Shown: positions 24,754 through 33,659 of the stretch, piece by piece
Layout: every line of letters starts with the position of its first letter
Position numbering within the stretch: position 1 is the first letter of the stretch
Assembly (NCBI GenBank): GCA_004193205.1
Contig: RZUM01000006.1
Location: 62,001 to 126,000 of the forward strand
DNA length: 64,000 nucleotides
Direction: 5' to 3'
Source of the DNA: Gordonia sediminis
Lineage (GTDB): Bacteria > Actinomycetota > Actinomycetes > Mycobacteriales > Mycobacteriaceae
The notes under the pieces: model-generated
Database searches by the model: none
Seen by the model: only the letters and a program-made list of their open reading frames with translations
Told to the model about the DNA's origin: nothing
Program-made: the position numbers and the translations under genes

Positions 24754-26628
24754 TCACCCCACCAACCGGGCTTCGGCCACCTCGCCCACCCGGGCCTCCC
24801 CGGTGTGCAACGACAGCCCCGGCGTGACCGGGGTGAGCGCGAGTTCACTGCCGTGACCCTCGAGCTGCACGTAGACGACGTTCAGCCCGCTGCGCACCGG
24901 CACCCGGACGGCCTGCCCGCCGTCGAGCGCCATCGTCACCACACCGTCGCGGTTTGCGCAGTAGCCCATCGCGACGGTCCATCGCCACTGGATCAGCGGG
25001 CCGTCGAGGGAGAGCCGGACCGGACCGGTGATCTCGGGTCGGGCGCAGGTGCCCCGCCCGGCCGGGATCGTGCGGGCCCGGGTGACCGAACCGGGCACGA
25101 GCCGGCCGGTCGAGTCGAGCACGTCGAGACGGTCGGTGACACCGACGAACTCCGGCCGGTCGCGCAGCCGACCGAAGGTCCGGCTGATCTGGTTGTTCGG
25201 GTAGGCGACCGGAAGGAGCACCTCGAGCGGCAACGACTGATCGAACATCGGCTGGTCCCGATGAGCGGCCAGCGAACGCTTGGCGTTGGCGAGATAGTCG
25301 GCGGTCGGGTCGTCGCGCCAGGACCGAGAGAACGACGTGAGCGAGATCAGAGCCGACGCCACCGCCAACGCCGCGGCGAGGGCCACGACCACCAGACCGA
25401 GCCGAGCCCGGTCGGCGGTCAGGGCGGCTCTGCCGCCCGCGGCACGGTGAGCGCGAGCGGTCGCCGGCGACCCGACGATCAGCGCGATCGCGATGGTGAT
25501 GACCAGAGCGGAGTCGGGCAGATAGCGCATGGTCTGCGCGAGTTCGAGTGCCGTGTTGGCGCTCGAGCGATTCCACATGACCGGGAGCTGCGCGACGACG
25601 ACGTAGACCGCCGCGCTGACCACCACGGCCACCGCGCCGCGTCGGGTCGCCACCGCCCACCACACCAGCGCGACGAGCACTCCCCATCCGGCCACGATCA
25701 TCCAAGTCGGGGGGAAACCCATGGGTGGGCTGGGGACCCAGCGATCCCATTCCCACGGACCACCGACCAGCGACGGGACCACCGCGTTGTTGATCGACCG
25801 CCAGACCAGGGCGAGTGTCTGTGACACGGAGTGTTCGCCGGCGGTCGCGTCGGAGACGGTGAAGAAGACGAGGGTCCACAGCACGAAGACGACGCCGAGG
25901 GCCGCCCACAGGGCGCGGGCCGCGGTGAACGTCCGGGTCAGCGCGGTGTCGGTCAACCGTGGTTCCTGCTCCTCGTCGCCGGCCGAACCCGCGGGCGTCG
26001 GCGGTGCCGGGCCGAAGCGCGCCGCGAGCACCGCGGCGACGAAGGCGACCGGGAGGATGAACAGCGACTTCTCGAAGAAGGCCAGCGCGACGACGAACAC
26101 CACCGTCGACCGGATGACGATGACGCGGGCGCGCGGGTGGCTGCCGCGCGCGCGGACCAGCATCACCGCGTCGGCGACGATCCAGGCCATCGCCGCCTGC
26201 ATGGGCAGCGAGTTGAGTGCGGCCGACCACCAGGCGAAGGCGGGCACCGTCATCGGGGTGAACAGGTAGAAGACCAGAGCGGCGAGGGCTCCGACACCTG
26301 CGGACGGTCCGGCGAGCACCCGGATCATCCGCCACACCGACAGTGAGGCGATGGCCTGCAGCACGACGAGCGTCAGTGCGGGGACGACCCAGTTGACCGG
26401 CGCGATCACCGTCGACACCCCGGCGACCAGGAAAGCGGCCGGCATGAAGTGCCCGTCGTGGCTGTGCCCGAGGTAATCCCAGCTGAGCACCGGGTAGTCC
26501 GATGCCCGCCCGATCAACACGAGATCGTCCCAGTAGAAGTTCCCGGTGGCGGCCAGCCATCCCCGAACGACGAGTTGCGCGACGATCGCCACGAGGGCCA
26601 CCGACGACACCGTCCCCCTGCTCAGCAT
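24754..26628 (-). CDS. Polytopic membrane protein, GT-C glycosyltransferase-like
   Basis: About 624 residues with roughly 10-12 transmembrane helices up to residue about 450 and a C-terminal extracytoplasmic beta-rich domain. The first loop, GNFYWDDLVLIGRASDYPVLS followed by HDGHFMPAAF, carries an acidic DD pair as in GT-C sugar transferases that use polyprenyl-phosphate sugars. No signature fixes the donor or acceptor, so an arabinosyl/mannosyl-type envelope role is only an inference. Start ATG 26628 is used; a longer frame to 26727 would overlap the divergent chorismate mutase gene (start 26675). Tail-to-tail with the secreted protein gene, 16 bp apart. Confidence 0.7.
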   Translation of the reverse strand: MLSRGTVSSVALVAIVAQLVVRGWLAATGNFYWDDLVLIGRASDYPVLSWDYLGHSHDGHFMPAAFLVAGVSTVIAPVNWVVPALTLVVLQAIASLSVWRMIRVLAGPSAGVGALAALVFYLFTPMTVPAFAWWSAALNSLPMQAAMAWIVADAVMLVRARGSHPRARVIVIRSTVVFVVALAFFEKSLFILPVAFVAAVLAARFGPAPPTPAGSAGDEEQEPRLTDTALTRTFTAARALWAALGVVFVLWTLVFFTVSDATAGEHSVSQTLALVWRSINNAVVPSLVGGPWEWDRWVPSPPMGFPPTWMIVAGWGVLVALVWWAVATRRGAVAVVVSAAVYVVVAQLPVMWNRSSANTALELAQTMRYLPDSALVITIAIALIVGSPATARAHRAAGGRAALTADRARLGLVVVALAAALAVASALISLTSFSRSWRDDPTADYLANAKRSLAAHRDQPMFDQSLPLEVLLPVAYPNNQISRTFGRLRDRPEFVGVTDRLDVLDSTGRLVPGSVTRARTIPAGRGTCARPEITGPVRLSLDGPLIQWRWTVAMGYCANRDGVVTMALDGGQAVRVPVRSGLNVVYVQLEGHGSELALTPVTPGLSLHTGEARVGEVAEARLVG

Positions 26629-26674
26629 GGGCTCCAGTCTCAGTGCCCACCGACCCCGTGGCAAAATCGGTCGG

Positions 26675-27019
26675 GTGACTGACGCGAAGACACCCGACGA
26701 ACAGGCCGGCGACCAGGCCACTGCCATCGCGTTCGACGTGGACGACTACGACCTCTCCGACGACGTGGCCGCGCTCCCCGACGACATCGACCAGCTGCGT
26801 CTGGAGATCGACCGGCTCGACGCGATGATCCTGGCCTCGGTGAAACGCCGCTCGGCGGTGTCGAAGAAAATCGGTGCCGCACGAATGGCGTCGGGTGGCC
26901 CGCGGTTGGTGCACAGTCGCGAGGTGAAGGTGCTCGATCGTTTCGCCGAGCTCGGCCAGGAGGGCCACACGCTGGCGATGCTGCTGCTGCGTCTGGGCCG
27001 AGGCCCGCTGGGACGCTGA
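26675..27019 (+). CDS. aroQ: Chorismate mutase, AroQ-delta type
   Basis: A 114-residue intracellular chorismate mutase converting chorismate to prephenate for Phe/Tyr synthesis. The acidic N-terminus leads into [22 protein letters not shown], then [19 protein letters not shown] and [12 protein letters not shown]. The catalytic Arg (RLVHSRE), Lys (KKIGAAR) and Arg near the C-terminus follow Rv0948c closely, including the short C-terminal LGRG tail through which AroQ-delta enzymes bind and are activated by DAHP synthase. GTG 26675 is chosen because it starts just before the Mtb-like coding region; the open frame upstream is antisense to the membrane protein. Followed by pgi after 55 bp. Confidence 0.93.
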   Translation: MTDAKTPDEQAGDQATAIAFDVDDYDLSDDVAALPDDIDQLRLEIDRLDAMILASVKRRSAVSKKIGAARMASGGPRLVHSREVKVLDRFAELGQEGHTLAMLLLRLGRGPLGR

Positions 27020-27074
27020 ACGTTCACCCCGGATGCCGTCGCGGGCGGGACACCGACCGCATAGGGTGAGTCCC

Positions 27075-28766
27075 ATGAGTGACGTCTCCGGCAGCGACTT
27101 CGACACCAGCGATCACGACGACATCACGGCGACTCAGTCCTGGCAGGCGCTCGCCGCACATCAGCCGCACGTCTTCGCGATGCATCTGCGTGAGGTCTTC
27201 GCGGTCGACCCCGACCGCGGCAGCGAACTCACCATCGACGTGGGCGATCTGCATATCGACTACTCCAAGCACCGCGTGCTGCGCGAGACACTCGAACTGC
27301 TCACCGCTCTCGCCCGCGAGGTCGGCCTCGAGGATCGTCGCGACGACATGTTCGCCGGCGCCCACATCAACACCTCCGAGGACCGGGCCGTCCTGCACAC
27401 CGCGCTGCGACTACCGGCCGATGCCACGCTACATGTCGACGGGCAGAACGTGGTTGCCGACGTGCATGAAGTGCTCGATGCGATGGGCGCGTTCACCGAC
27501 AAACTGCGCAGCGGTGAGTGGAAGGGCCACACCGGCAAGGCGATCACCGATGTCGTCAACATCGGCATCGGCGGATCGGATCTGGGTCCGGTCATGGTGT
27601 ATCAGGCACTGCGCCACTATGTGGACGCCAACATCCGCTGTCACTTCGTGTCCAACGTCGATCCCGCCGACATGGTCGGCACGCTCGCCGATCTCGACGC
27701 CGAGACGACGCTGTTCGTCATCGCTTCCAAGACCTTCACCACGCTGGAAACGCTGACCAACGCATCGGCCGCGCGACGTTGGGTGCTCGAGCAGCTCGGC
27801 GCCGGCGATGACGCGGTGGCCAAACACTTCGTCGCGGTGAGCACCAACGCCGCCGAGGTGGCGAAGTTCGGGATCGACACGGCCAACATGTTCGGGTTCT
27901 GGGACTGGGTCGGCGGCCGGTACTCGGTGGATTCGGCCATCGGACTCTCGGTGATGGCGGCCATCGGCAAGGAGCGCTTCGGCGAGTTCCTGTCCGGTTT
28001 CCACATCGTCGACGAACATTTCCGCACCGCCCCGCTCGAGCAGAACGCTCCGGTCGTCCTGGGCCTGATCGGGCTCTGGTACAACAACTTCTGGGATGCC
28101 GGGTCGCGCGCGGTGCTCCCCTACTCCAACGACATGGCGCGCTTCGCCGCCTACCTGCAGCAGTTGACGATGGAGTCCAACGGCAAATCTGTGACCGCGC
28201 ACGGACATCACGTCACCGCCGACACCGGCGAGGTGTTCTGGGGTGAACCGGGCACCAATGGTCAGCATGCGTTCTACCAACTGCTCCATCAGGGCACCCG
28301 GATGATCCCGGCCGACTTCATCGGCTTCGCCGAACCCACCGACGACCTGTCGACGGCCGACGGTACCGGGTCCATGCACGACCTGCTGATGAGCAACTTC
28401 TTCGCCCAGACCAAGGTGCTGGCCTTCGGCAAGACCGCCGACGAGATCGCCGCCGAGGGGGTCGCACCGAATGTGGTGGCGCACAAGGTGATGCCGGGCA
28501 ACCGACCGACCACGTCGATCCTCGCGCCGACGCTGACGCCGTCGGTGATCGGCCAGCTGGTCGCCCTCTACGAGCATCAGGTGTTCGTGGAGGGTTCGAT
28601 CTGGGGGATCAACCCGTTCGACCAGTGGGGTGTGGAGCTCGGCAAGACCCAGGCCAAGGAGTTGCTCGGCGTCATCGTCGAAGCGAAATCACCCGCACCG
28701 CAGGACGATTCGTCGACCGACGCACTGGTCCGCTGGTATCGCACTCACCGCGGCCGCACGGCCTGA
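27075..28766 (+). CDS. pgi: Glucose-6-phosphate isomerase
   Basis: A 563-residue phosphoglucose isomerase interconverting glucose-6-phosphate and fructose-6-phosphate. Motifs: [20 protein letters not shown] (phosphate loop), [14 protein letters not shown]-type segment, [18 protein letters not shown] (PGI signature 1 region), PEXXXXN-like [15 protein letters not shown], and [18 protein letters not shown] (signature 2 with the catalytic Lys). ATG 27075 is preceded by GGGTGAG; the frame start 27033 lacks a ribosome site. Same strand as chorismate mutase, matching the Rv0946c neighbourhood. Confidence 0.97.
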   Translation: MSDVSGSDFDTSDHDDITATQSWQALAAHQPHVFAMHLREVFAVDPDRGSELTIDVGDLHIDYSKHRVLRETLELLTALAREVGLEDRRDDMFAGAHINTSEDRAVLHTALRLPADATLHVDGQNVVADVHEVLDAMGAFTDKLRSGEWKGHTGKAITDVVNIGIGGSDLGPVMVYQALRHYVDANIRCHFVSNVDPADMVGTLADLDAETTLFVIASKTFTTLETLTNASAARRWVLEQLGAGDDAVAKHFVAVSTNAAEVAKFGIDTANMFGFWDWVGGRYSVDSAIGLSVMAAIGKERFGEFLSGFHIVDEHFRTAPLEQNAPVVLGLIGLWYNNFWDAGSRAVLPYSNDMARFAAYLQQLTMESNGKSVTAHGHHVTADTGEVFWGEPGTNGQHAFYQLLHQGTRMIPADFIGFAEPTDDLSTADGTGSMHDLLMSNFFAQTKVLAFGKTADEIAAEGVAPNVVAHKVMPGNRPTTSILAPTLTPSVIGQLVALYEHQVFVEGSIWGINPFDQWGVELGKTQAKELLGVIVEAKSPAPQDDSSTDALVRWYRTHRGRTA

Positions 28767-28794
28767 CCCGCAGGAGCTGCCAAGCGGGAGTGCG

Positions 28795-29328
28795 CTACTG
28801 CCAGCGGGTTTCGTCGAAGACCTCGTCGGGGATCTCGTCGCCCGGCTGCACGCCGAGGGCCTCCAGTCGGCCCATCAACGCGGCGGCGACCGCGATGAAG
28901 GTGACGAGATCCTGCGGTTCGGTGGATCGTTCGGCGGGATCGCCACCCATGAACTCGAACACTGCGGGCGGCACGCAGTCGCCCATGTCCAGCGAACGCT
29001 GACCCGTCGCGGCCCGCCACGCGTCGAACGAGGCACCGTCCACGGCGTCGGCGATCTCGCCGGACCGCACCGCGCCGAGCACATCGTCCACCGACGCCAA
29101 CGGGCCCGACGCACCACTGGACGGATCGAATCCGACGAGGGTGTCGGATGCGATCTCCGGGTCGTCGTCGAGGGTGAAGTAGACGATGCCGCGCCAGTCC
29201 GCGCCGAACGCCGACACGTCCTCGCGACCGAAGATGTCGGTCAACACTTCGCCGACCTCGTCCCGACGACGCGCGCCGAACAACGCGAACGCGCCATGGG
29301 CCACCACCTGCCCTTGCTTTGCCGTCAC
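28795..29328 (-). CDS. GAD-like/DUF1851 protein (T6SS immunity Tdi1-like)
   Basis: About 177 residues from GTG 29328. The N-terminal FALFGARRRDEVGEVLTDIFG and FGADWRGIVYFTLDDD, then DTLVGFDPSSG, and the C-terminal DMGDCVPPAVFEFMGGDP followed by VTFIAVAAALMGRLEALGVQPG resemble the Tdi1/GAD-like immunity fold (compare the family's CVGxKxPxFLGG... pattern). I rank this as a moderate match. The start codon lies exactly 7 nt after TAAGGT, a TANNNT -10 element, so the mRNA is probably leaderless. No toxin gene adjoins it in the window. Convergent with pgi. Confidence 0.55.
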   Translation of the reverse strand: MTAKQGQVVAHGAFALFGARRRDEVGEVLTDIFGREDVSAFGADWRGIVYFTLDDDPEIASDTLVGFDPSSGASGPLASVDDVLGAVRSGEIADAVDGASFDAWRAATGQRSLDMGDCVPPAVFEFMGGDPAERSTEPQDLVTFIAVAAALMGRLEALGVQPGDEIPDEVFDETRWQ

Positions 29329-29334
29329 ATCGGT

Positions 29335-29341
29335 TACCTTA
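29335..29341. promoter_or_regulatory. Shared overlapping -10 elements for two divergent leaderless genes
   Basis: The 7 bp TACCTTA reads as -10 TACCTT on the plus strand (29335-29340) and TAAGGT on the minus strand (29341-29336). Each hexamer is followed by exactly 7 nt and then a GTG start (29348 plus, 29328 minus). Both fit the actinobacterial TANNNT rule for leaderless transcripts. Confidence 0.55.
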
Positions 29342-29347
29342 CGCAAC

Positions 29348-30010
29348 GTGAGACCGACACCGACGGCACTGCGCGCGCTCGGGCGTGTGTGCCTGCCCCT
29401 GTGCGTCGTCGCCGCCGTGTGCGCGGCGTGCGCGTCGTCCTCGTCGTCCGACGACCACGAGACACCCACCTCGGTACCCATGAGCGCCGCCGTCACACCC
29501 CCGCCGGGCCCACCGACCCGCACCGGCCCGGGCACCGCCCTGACCTTCGGCGAGAGCGCGATCCTGCCGGCCGATGCCTTCGCTGCCAACGGTTCTCGGG
29601 CGATGTTCACCGTCACCGGGATCACCGTCGCGCAGGGCGTGCCGGAGGAGGTCACCAAGGGCGGCACGGCGTACTTCTTCTACGTCACGGCGACGTCGCT
29701 GTCGTCGCGGGCCGCGCCGGCACCGACGACGGTGGGCTTCGCGGGCAGCGCCGACGGCCGCGGCGCCGCCCTGACATTGGCATCCACGGGCTTGCCGGGA
29801 TGTCCGGTCACCACGGCGCCCGACCGGATGCGACGCGGTGACTCCTATTCGACATGTCTGGTGTCGGTCGCGGACCCCGGTCAGCGTCTCGGACAGGTGA
29901 TCTACTGGGCCGACACCACCTCGAACTCCGCCCTCGACTACAAGTCCGACCCGGTGGTGTGGTCGCTGCCGACGCCGCCGTCGGCGAGCGTCACACCATC
30001 CGCCGGGTGA
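29348..30010 (+). CDS. Putative secreted lipoprotein, function unknown
   Basis: A 220-residue protein from GTG 29348. It begins with a basic n-region (VRPTPTALRALGR) and a hydrophobic stretch CLPLCVVAAVCAACASS whose second Cys fits a lipobox only loosely (CAAC). After a Ser/Pro-rich linker comes a beta-rich DUF4352-like domain with FTVTGITVAQGVP and TAYFFYVTATSLSSR, and a disulfide candidate pair (GCPVTT, STCLV). The start is 19 bp from the divergent Tdi1-like gene's start, leaving no room for a conventional promoter plus 5'-UTR. Its 3' end overlaps the SDR gene tail-to-tail by 20 bp. Confidence 0.6.
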   Translation: MRPTPTALRALGRVCLPLCVVAAVCAACASSSSSDDHETPTSVPMSAAVTPPPGPPTRTGPGTALTFGESAILPADAFAANGSRAMFTVTGITVAQGVPEEVTKGGTAYFFYVTATSLSSRAAPAPTTVGFAGSADGRGAALTLASTGLPGCPVTTAPDRMRRGDSYSTCLVSVADPGQRLGQVIYWADTTSNSALDYKSDPVVWSLPTPPSASVTPSAG

Positions 30011-30740
30011 TGCCCGCGGGCAGGTAGCGCAGCGCGGCCGCGATCGGCGTCCACGGCCAGCGGGGCACCGGCGCCCACGCCGACTCCTTCTCGATCGCGG
30101 CGACCATCGCCGCGACGCCCTTGTCGGTACCGGTCATCATCGCGGTCTTGACCCCACGGTTGATGTCGGTCTCGATGTAGCCGGGCAGCAGCACCGACAC
30201 CCGGATGGGCGATCCGGCCAGTTCGGCCTGCAATCCCTGCCCGAGCGCCGAGAGCCCGGCCTTGGACGCCGAGTAGGCGGCCTGCGCCCCCGGCAGTCCG
30301 CGGATGGCGCTCATCGAGCTGATCAGGACGAGGTGCCCGGCGTTCTGGGCCCGGAAGATCTCGAGGGCGGCCTCGATCTGGGCGAGCGCGCCGACGAGGT
30401 TGGTCTGGACGGTCTCGATGTTCGCCGCCGCGTTGCCGGTGCCGATCCGCGCCCCCTTCCCGAGTCCGGCGTTCACCACGACCCGGTCGAGGCCGCCGAG
30501 TTCGTCGGCGAGTCCACCGATGACGCGTGGCACGGCGGCGGTGTCGGTGACGTCGAGGCGTGCCGTCGCCACCTGGGCTGCGGCGGGGCGCAATTCGTCG
30601 GCCAGCGCGTCGAGACGGTCGAGACGCCGCGCGCACAGCGCCAGCGCCCGTCCCTGCGCCGCGAAGGCCCGGGCCATCCCCTCGCCGAGACCGGAGCTGG
30701 CGCCGGTGATCAGGATCTTCTGCCGTGTCGTTGGGCTCAC
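29991..30740 (-). CDS. Short-chain dehydrogenase/reductase (Rv0945-like)
   Basis: A 249-residue NAD(P)-dependent oxidoreductase. It has the nucleotide-binding ITGASSGLGEGMARAF, NAG motif VVNAGLGKGA, catalytic Ser in LVLISSMSAIRG and Tyr-x-x-x-Lys in AAYSASKAGLSALGQG. C-terminal part resembles the M. tuberculosis SDR next to pgi. GTG 30740 is preferred to TTG 30749 because AGG lies 9 nt upstream. Substrate unknown. In M. tuberculosis the next gene is Fpg/Nei; here that gene is separated by an extra block (30.9-37.7 kb). Confidence 0.88.
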   Translation of the reverse strand: MSPTTRQKILITGASSGLGEGMARAFAAQGRALALCARRLDRLDALADELRPAAAQVATARLDVTDTAAVPRVIGGLADELGGLDRVVVNAGLGKGARIGTGNAAANIETVQTNLVGALAQIEAALEIFRAQNAGHLVLISSMSAIRGLPGAQAAYSASKAGLSALGQGLQAELAGSPIRVSVLLPGYIETDINRGVKTAMMTGTDKGVAAMVAAIEKESAWAPVPRWPWTPIAAALRYLPAGITRRMV

Positions 30741-30860
30741 GGCTGCCAACCTACCGAACCTTCCGGCCCGAAGAGCTCACACCACCGGGCAGTCATCGAC
30801 GGCGACGCTTCGGCGCCGCGCTGACGCGTCGACTGCAGGCCGACCGCCGACCACCCACCG

Positions 30861-30896
30861 CCGCGTTCCGCGGAACGCAGTCGACCGGTCGGCGAA
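30861..30896. repeat. Dispersed palindromic repeat, copy 1
   Basis: Contains the 16-bp palindrome GCGTTCCGCGGAACGC (30863-30878) followed by AGTCGACC and GGCGAA. An equivalent copy in the same orientation lies at 39472-39508. The intergenic region 30741-30922 holds no other clear feature. Confidence 0.65.
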
Positions 30897-30922
30897 TCAA
30901 AGGGGTCACCCCACTCGTCGGT

Positions 30923-31972
30923 TCAGGCGGTCTGAGCGGTCAACCGCAGCGACCCGACGAGATAGTCCGTACTGGAGCGGTCCCCGACGGTGATGCGGGT
31001 GCCGTGGCCCCGGCACTCCTTCGTCGACACCCCGCAGCCGCGCAACAGATGACCGATCGCGACACCCTCGACACCGGGCAGGAACAGGAAGTTGCCCTCG
31101 CTGGGCAGCACCGGGCACCCGATCGCCCTCAGCATGTCCGCCATCCGGTCACGCTCCGCACGCATCGACCGGACTCGTTGGGCCAGTTCATCTTCCGCGG
31201 ACAGCGCGACCGGTACCGCGGCAATCGCCGCCGACCCCACCCCGAAAGGCAACTCGAATCGTCGCGCCTCGGTCACGATCTGTCGCCCGCCGACCCCGTA
31301 CCCCACCCGCAGCGCAGCAAGCCCGTACGCCTTGGAGAAGGTGCGCAGGACCAGCAGGTCGTCGAAGGTCCGGATCAGCCGCCACAGGTCGGGTGAGTGC
31401 CGGGAGAACTCCACGTACGCCTCGTCGAACACGACGACCACACCGGCCGGCAGTGAACGCACGAACTCGTGCAGCTCGGACTCGTCGACCACCGATCCGG
31501 TCGGGTTGTGCGGCGAACACACGACGACGGCGACGGTGCGCGCGGTCACCGCGGCACGCATCGCCGCCAGGTCGACTCGGCCGACGTCGTCGAGCGGCAC
31601 GGCCTCCAGCCGCATCCCGAGCATCCCGGCGAGGATCGGGTATCCGTCGAAGGTCGGTGTGGCCGTGAGCATCTCCGGCGCATCGATACCGAGCGCGGCC
31701 CCGCGCCGCAATGCGGCCTGCAACACGGCCAGTGCCACGCCGGTGGCACCGGCGCCCACCGTGACCTGCGCGGCCGGCAGGCGCAGATGCTGCGCTATCC
31801 GTGCCCGGGTGTCGTCGGGCATGAAGTCGGGGTAGCGGTTGGTGTCGGACACAACCTTCCGCAGGACGTCGGCGACGGCCGGTAGCGGACCGTAGGCGGA
31901 TTCGTTGAGGCCCAGCCGTACCACCGCGTCGTCGTCACGCCCCGGCCCCTTCGGCCCCACCGGTGGACTCAC
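30923..31972 (-). CDS. HisC-like PLP-dependent aminotransferase (class I/II)
   Basis: A 349-residue fold-type I aminotransferase, last gene of the accessory operon. Features are LGLNESAYGPLPAV (substrate/N-terminal arm as in HisC), SPHNPTG with Asn at about residue 156, FDEAYVEF with Asp 183, and the PLP-lysine in LRTFSKAYGLAALRVGYG at about Lys 214, then an Arg-containing C-terminal region. Histidinol-phosphate and aromatic aminotransferases are its nearest kin, but the missing companions argue against histidine synthesis. GTG 31972 overlaps the upstream KAS gene's stop by 4 bp (GTGA), which fixes the start. It probably installs or removes an amino group on the product of the KAS-like enzyme. 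Confidence 0.85.
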   Translation of the reverse strand: MSPPVGPKGPGRDDDAVVRLGLNESAYGPLPAVADVLRKVVSDTNRYPDFMPDDTRARIAQHLRLPAAQVTVGAGATGVALAVLQAALRRGAALGIDAPEMLTATPTFDGYPILAGMLGMRLEAVPLDDVGRVDLAAMRAAVTARTVAVVVCSPHNPTGSVVDESELHEFVRSLPAGVVVVFDEAYVEFSRHSPDLWRLIRTFDDLLVLRTFSKAYGLAALRVGYGVGGRQIVTEARRFELPFGVGSAAIAAVPVALSAEDELAQRVRSMRAERDRMADMLRAIGCPVLPSEGNFLFLPGVEGVAIGHLLRGCGVSTKECRGHGTRITVGDRSSTDYLVGSLRLTAQTA

Positions 31973-33000
31973 CGCCGACCTGCCCACCGGAGCGCGGCGG
32001 CGCCGGCGAAATCGCCGGCGTGGGCGAACGCGGCCATCATCACCACGTCGCCCTCGCGGATCCGCCCGTCGCTGATCGCGGTGTCCAGGGTGACGGGAAT
32101 GCCGACGGCGAAGAGATTTCCGCACTCGTCGAACGTATCCGGATGACGTTCTTCTGGAAGTTCCAGTGCTTCACGCCAATTCCGCAGAAATATCCGGTTG
32201 GGCTGGTTGGTCACCAGCCAGTCGAGGTCGGCGGGTGCGATGCCGACGGAGTCGGCCACCTCGATGGCGGCCTCCGGCACCATCCGGTTGCCGCGGGCGA
32301 GGACCTTGGCGATCTTCGCCTCGGTGAACCCGATGTGGAGCTGTCCGGGCCCGGCCTCCCAGTACTTTCGGGGCGGTTCGGTGACACCGGTCATGTCGCC
32401 GGAGTACTGGCCGTAGGAATGGCACGTCAGTCCCAGGATCGGGCTGCCGGAGTCGGTTTCGGCGGTCAGGACGGCCACCGCGGCGCCGTCGCCGGGGATC
32501 GCGGCCTGCGCCTTGCCCCGCACCTGTTCCTGAGTGAAGATCTGTGCCGCGCTGTTCTGTGCGAGGGCGATGAGGGCCCGGCGGCCGCCGTTCGCGCGCA
32601 GCAATGCCGCTGCCAAGTCAATCAGGTGGATGAAGGCGACACAGCCACCGTTGTGCACGTCGAGGACCGTGGACGGTCGTAACCCCAAGCGGTGTGCCAC
32701 TTCCCCACCGCACCCGCGGATCGGTACCTCGGGTAGTTGGCTGTGGGTGAGGACGACGTCGACGTCGTCGAAGAAGTCCTCGCCGTGCCGGTCGGTCAAC
32801 ACATGGGCGGCGGCCATCATCATGTCCGCGGAAGTCTCGTCGGCGGCGGCGTGATGGCGGAACTCCGGGGCCCGGAACATCACGTTGTCGATCAGCGCGT
32901 CGTCCTCGGCATACTGGACGAAATAGTCTGCGGGGACGCGTGTTTCGGGAAGATAGGTGGCGAGGTCCAGGATCGACACCTGCGGTGTGGTCGTGGTCAT
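31969..33000 (-). CDS. KAS III-like condensing enzyme with altered active site
   Basis: A 343-residue thiolase-fold protein. The nucleophilic Cys is C120 in DVHNGGCVAFIHL, and the distal Asn is N295 in CGNLFAVGIPVTL. The position of the FabH active-site His (VPHQAN in FabH) reads VTNQPNRIF, so His is replaced by Asn 265. Acyl transfer rather than decarboxylative condensation is therefore possible, as in some KAS III-like acyltransferases. ATG 33000 overlaps the stop of the SRPBCC gene by 4 bp. The gene lies in a coupled operon with a ThDP enzyme and an aminotransferase, pointing to small-molecule biosynthesis rather than fatty-acid initiation. Confidence 0.85.
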   Translation of the reverse strand: MTTTTPQVSILDLATYLPETRVPADYFVQYAEDDALIDNVMFRAPEFRHHAAADETSADMMMAAAHVLTDRHGEDFFDDVDVVLTHSQLPEVPIRGCGGEVAHRLGLRPSTVLDVHNGGCVAFIHLIDLAAALLRANGGRRALIALAQNSAAQIFTQEQVRGKAQAAIPGDGAAVAVLTAETDSGSPILGLTCHSYGQYSGDMTGVTEPPRKYWEAGPGQLHIGFTEAKIAKVLARGNRMVPEAAIEVADSVGIAPADLDWLVTNQPNRIFLRNWREALELPEERHPDTFDECGNLFAVGIPVTLDTAISDGRIREGDVVMMAAFAHAGDFAGAAALRWAGRR

Positions 33001-33659
33001 GATCGCATCCAATCCGGGCACAGCGGCAGCCCGTTGTGGTGGCGATACTCGGCGATCGCCGTGAGGTTTTCGAGTTCGAGTTGATGGCCCGCGGAGAACA
33101 TGTCCCAGAAGTCACCGACCCATACGGGCCGCTCCGGGGGCGCGGTCTCGGGATAAGGATTCTCGTCGTAGAACGGGTGGTGGCAGTTCGTCCATAACAC
33201 CACCGATCCGGGCTTGTCGAGCACGACCTGCGCGTCGACCACCCGCATCAGGTAGATCATCCACAGGTGATTGCCCTGGTCCCACGCGCAGTGGTAATCG
33301 ACGGTCATCGCATGCGGATTCGCGATGGTGCGCGTGTAGATCTCGGTGTGGTCGCCGAGGCGGTCGTGGGCCACCCACAGTCCCGGCTCGTCGGTCTCGG
33401 TGAACCCGCGCAGACTGTAGGTCCATTCCTCCAACGACCGGGTATCCGACAACCAGTTGTAGAGATCGCGGGGTGGCGCGTCGACATACCCTTGGACCGG
33501 ACAGAAATCGCCGTACATCTGCTGGTGTGGGTAAACCGATCGCAGCCGGTCGACGAGTATCGGGGTCGCCACCTTCCGGGGATGGGATTCGATCCGGGTG
33601 AGGCCGGGCAGGGTCATCGCCTGATCGCCGAGATCGGCCAACGGGGTTGTCACGGTCAT
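32997..33659 (-). CDS. SRPBCC/START-like protein of the accessory operon
   Basis: A 220-residue protein whose core (about residues 45-200) begins QGYVDAPPRDLYNWLSDTRSLEEW, the typical entry to an SRPBCC cavity, with IYTRTIANPHAMTVDYHC and TNCHHPFYDENPYPE later on. The His/Asp-rich end and HHPFYDENP could be a metal or substrate site. Aromatase/cyclase-like or ligand-binding function is inferred only from the fold and from the neighbours. ATG 33659 overlaps the stop of the ThDP gene (ATGA) and its own stop overlaps the KAS gene start, so it is in the middle of a tightly coupled unit. Confidence 0.75.
   Translation of the reverse strand: MTVTTPLADLGDQAMTLPGLTRIESHPRKVATPILVDRLRSVYPHQQMYGDFCPVQGYVDAPPRDLYNWLSDTRSLEEWTYSLRGFTETDEPGLWVAHDRLGDHTEIYTRTIANPHAMTVDYHCAWDQGNHLWMIYLMRVVDAQVVLDKPGSVVLWTNCHHPFYDENPYPETAPPERPVWVGDFWDMFSAGHQLELENLTAIAEYRHHNGLPLCPDWMRS

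Noticed and set aside
28795-29328. Toxin-immunity pair with the REase-fold-like protein at 23145.
   Set aside because: The two genes are 4 kb apart with conserved housekeeping genes between them, and the toxin-like domain lacks its catalytic Lys.
29358-29667. N-terminal extension of the Tdi1-like frame up to 29667.
   Set aside because: It is antisense to the lipoprotein gene, has no ribosome site, and the family core begins after GTG 29328.
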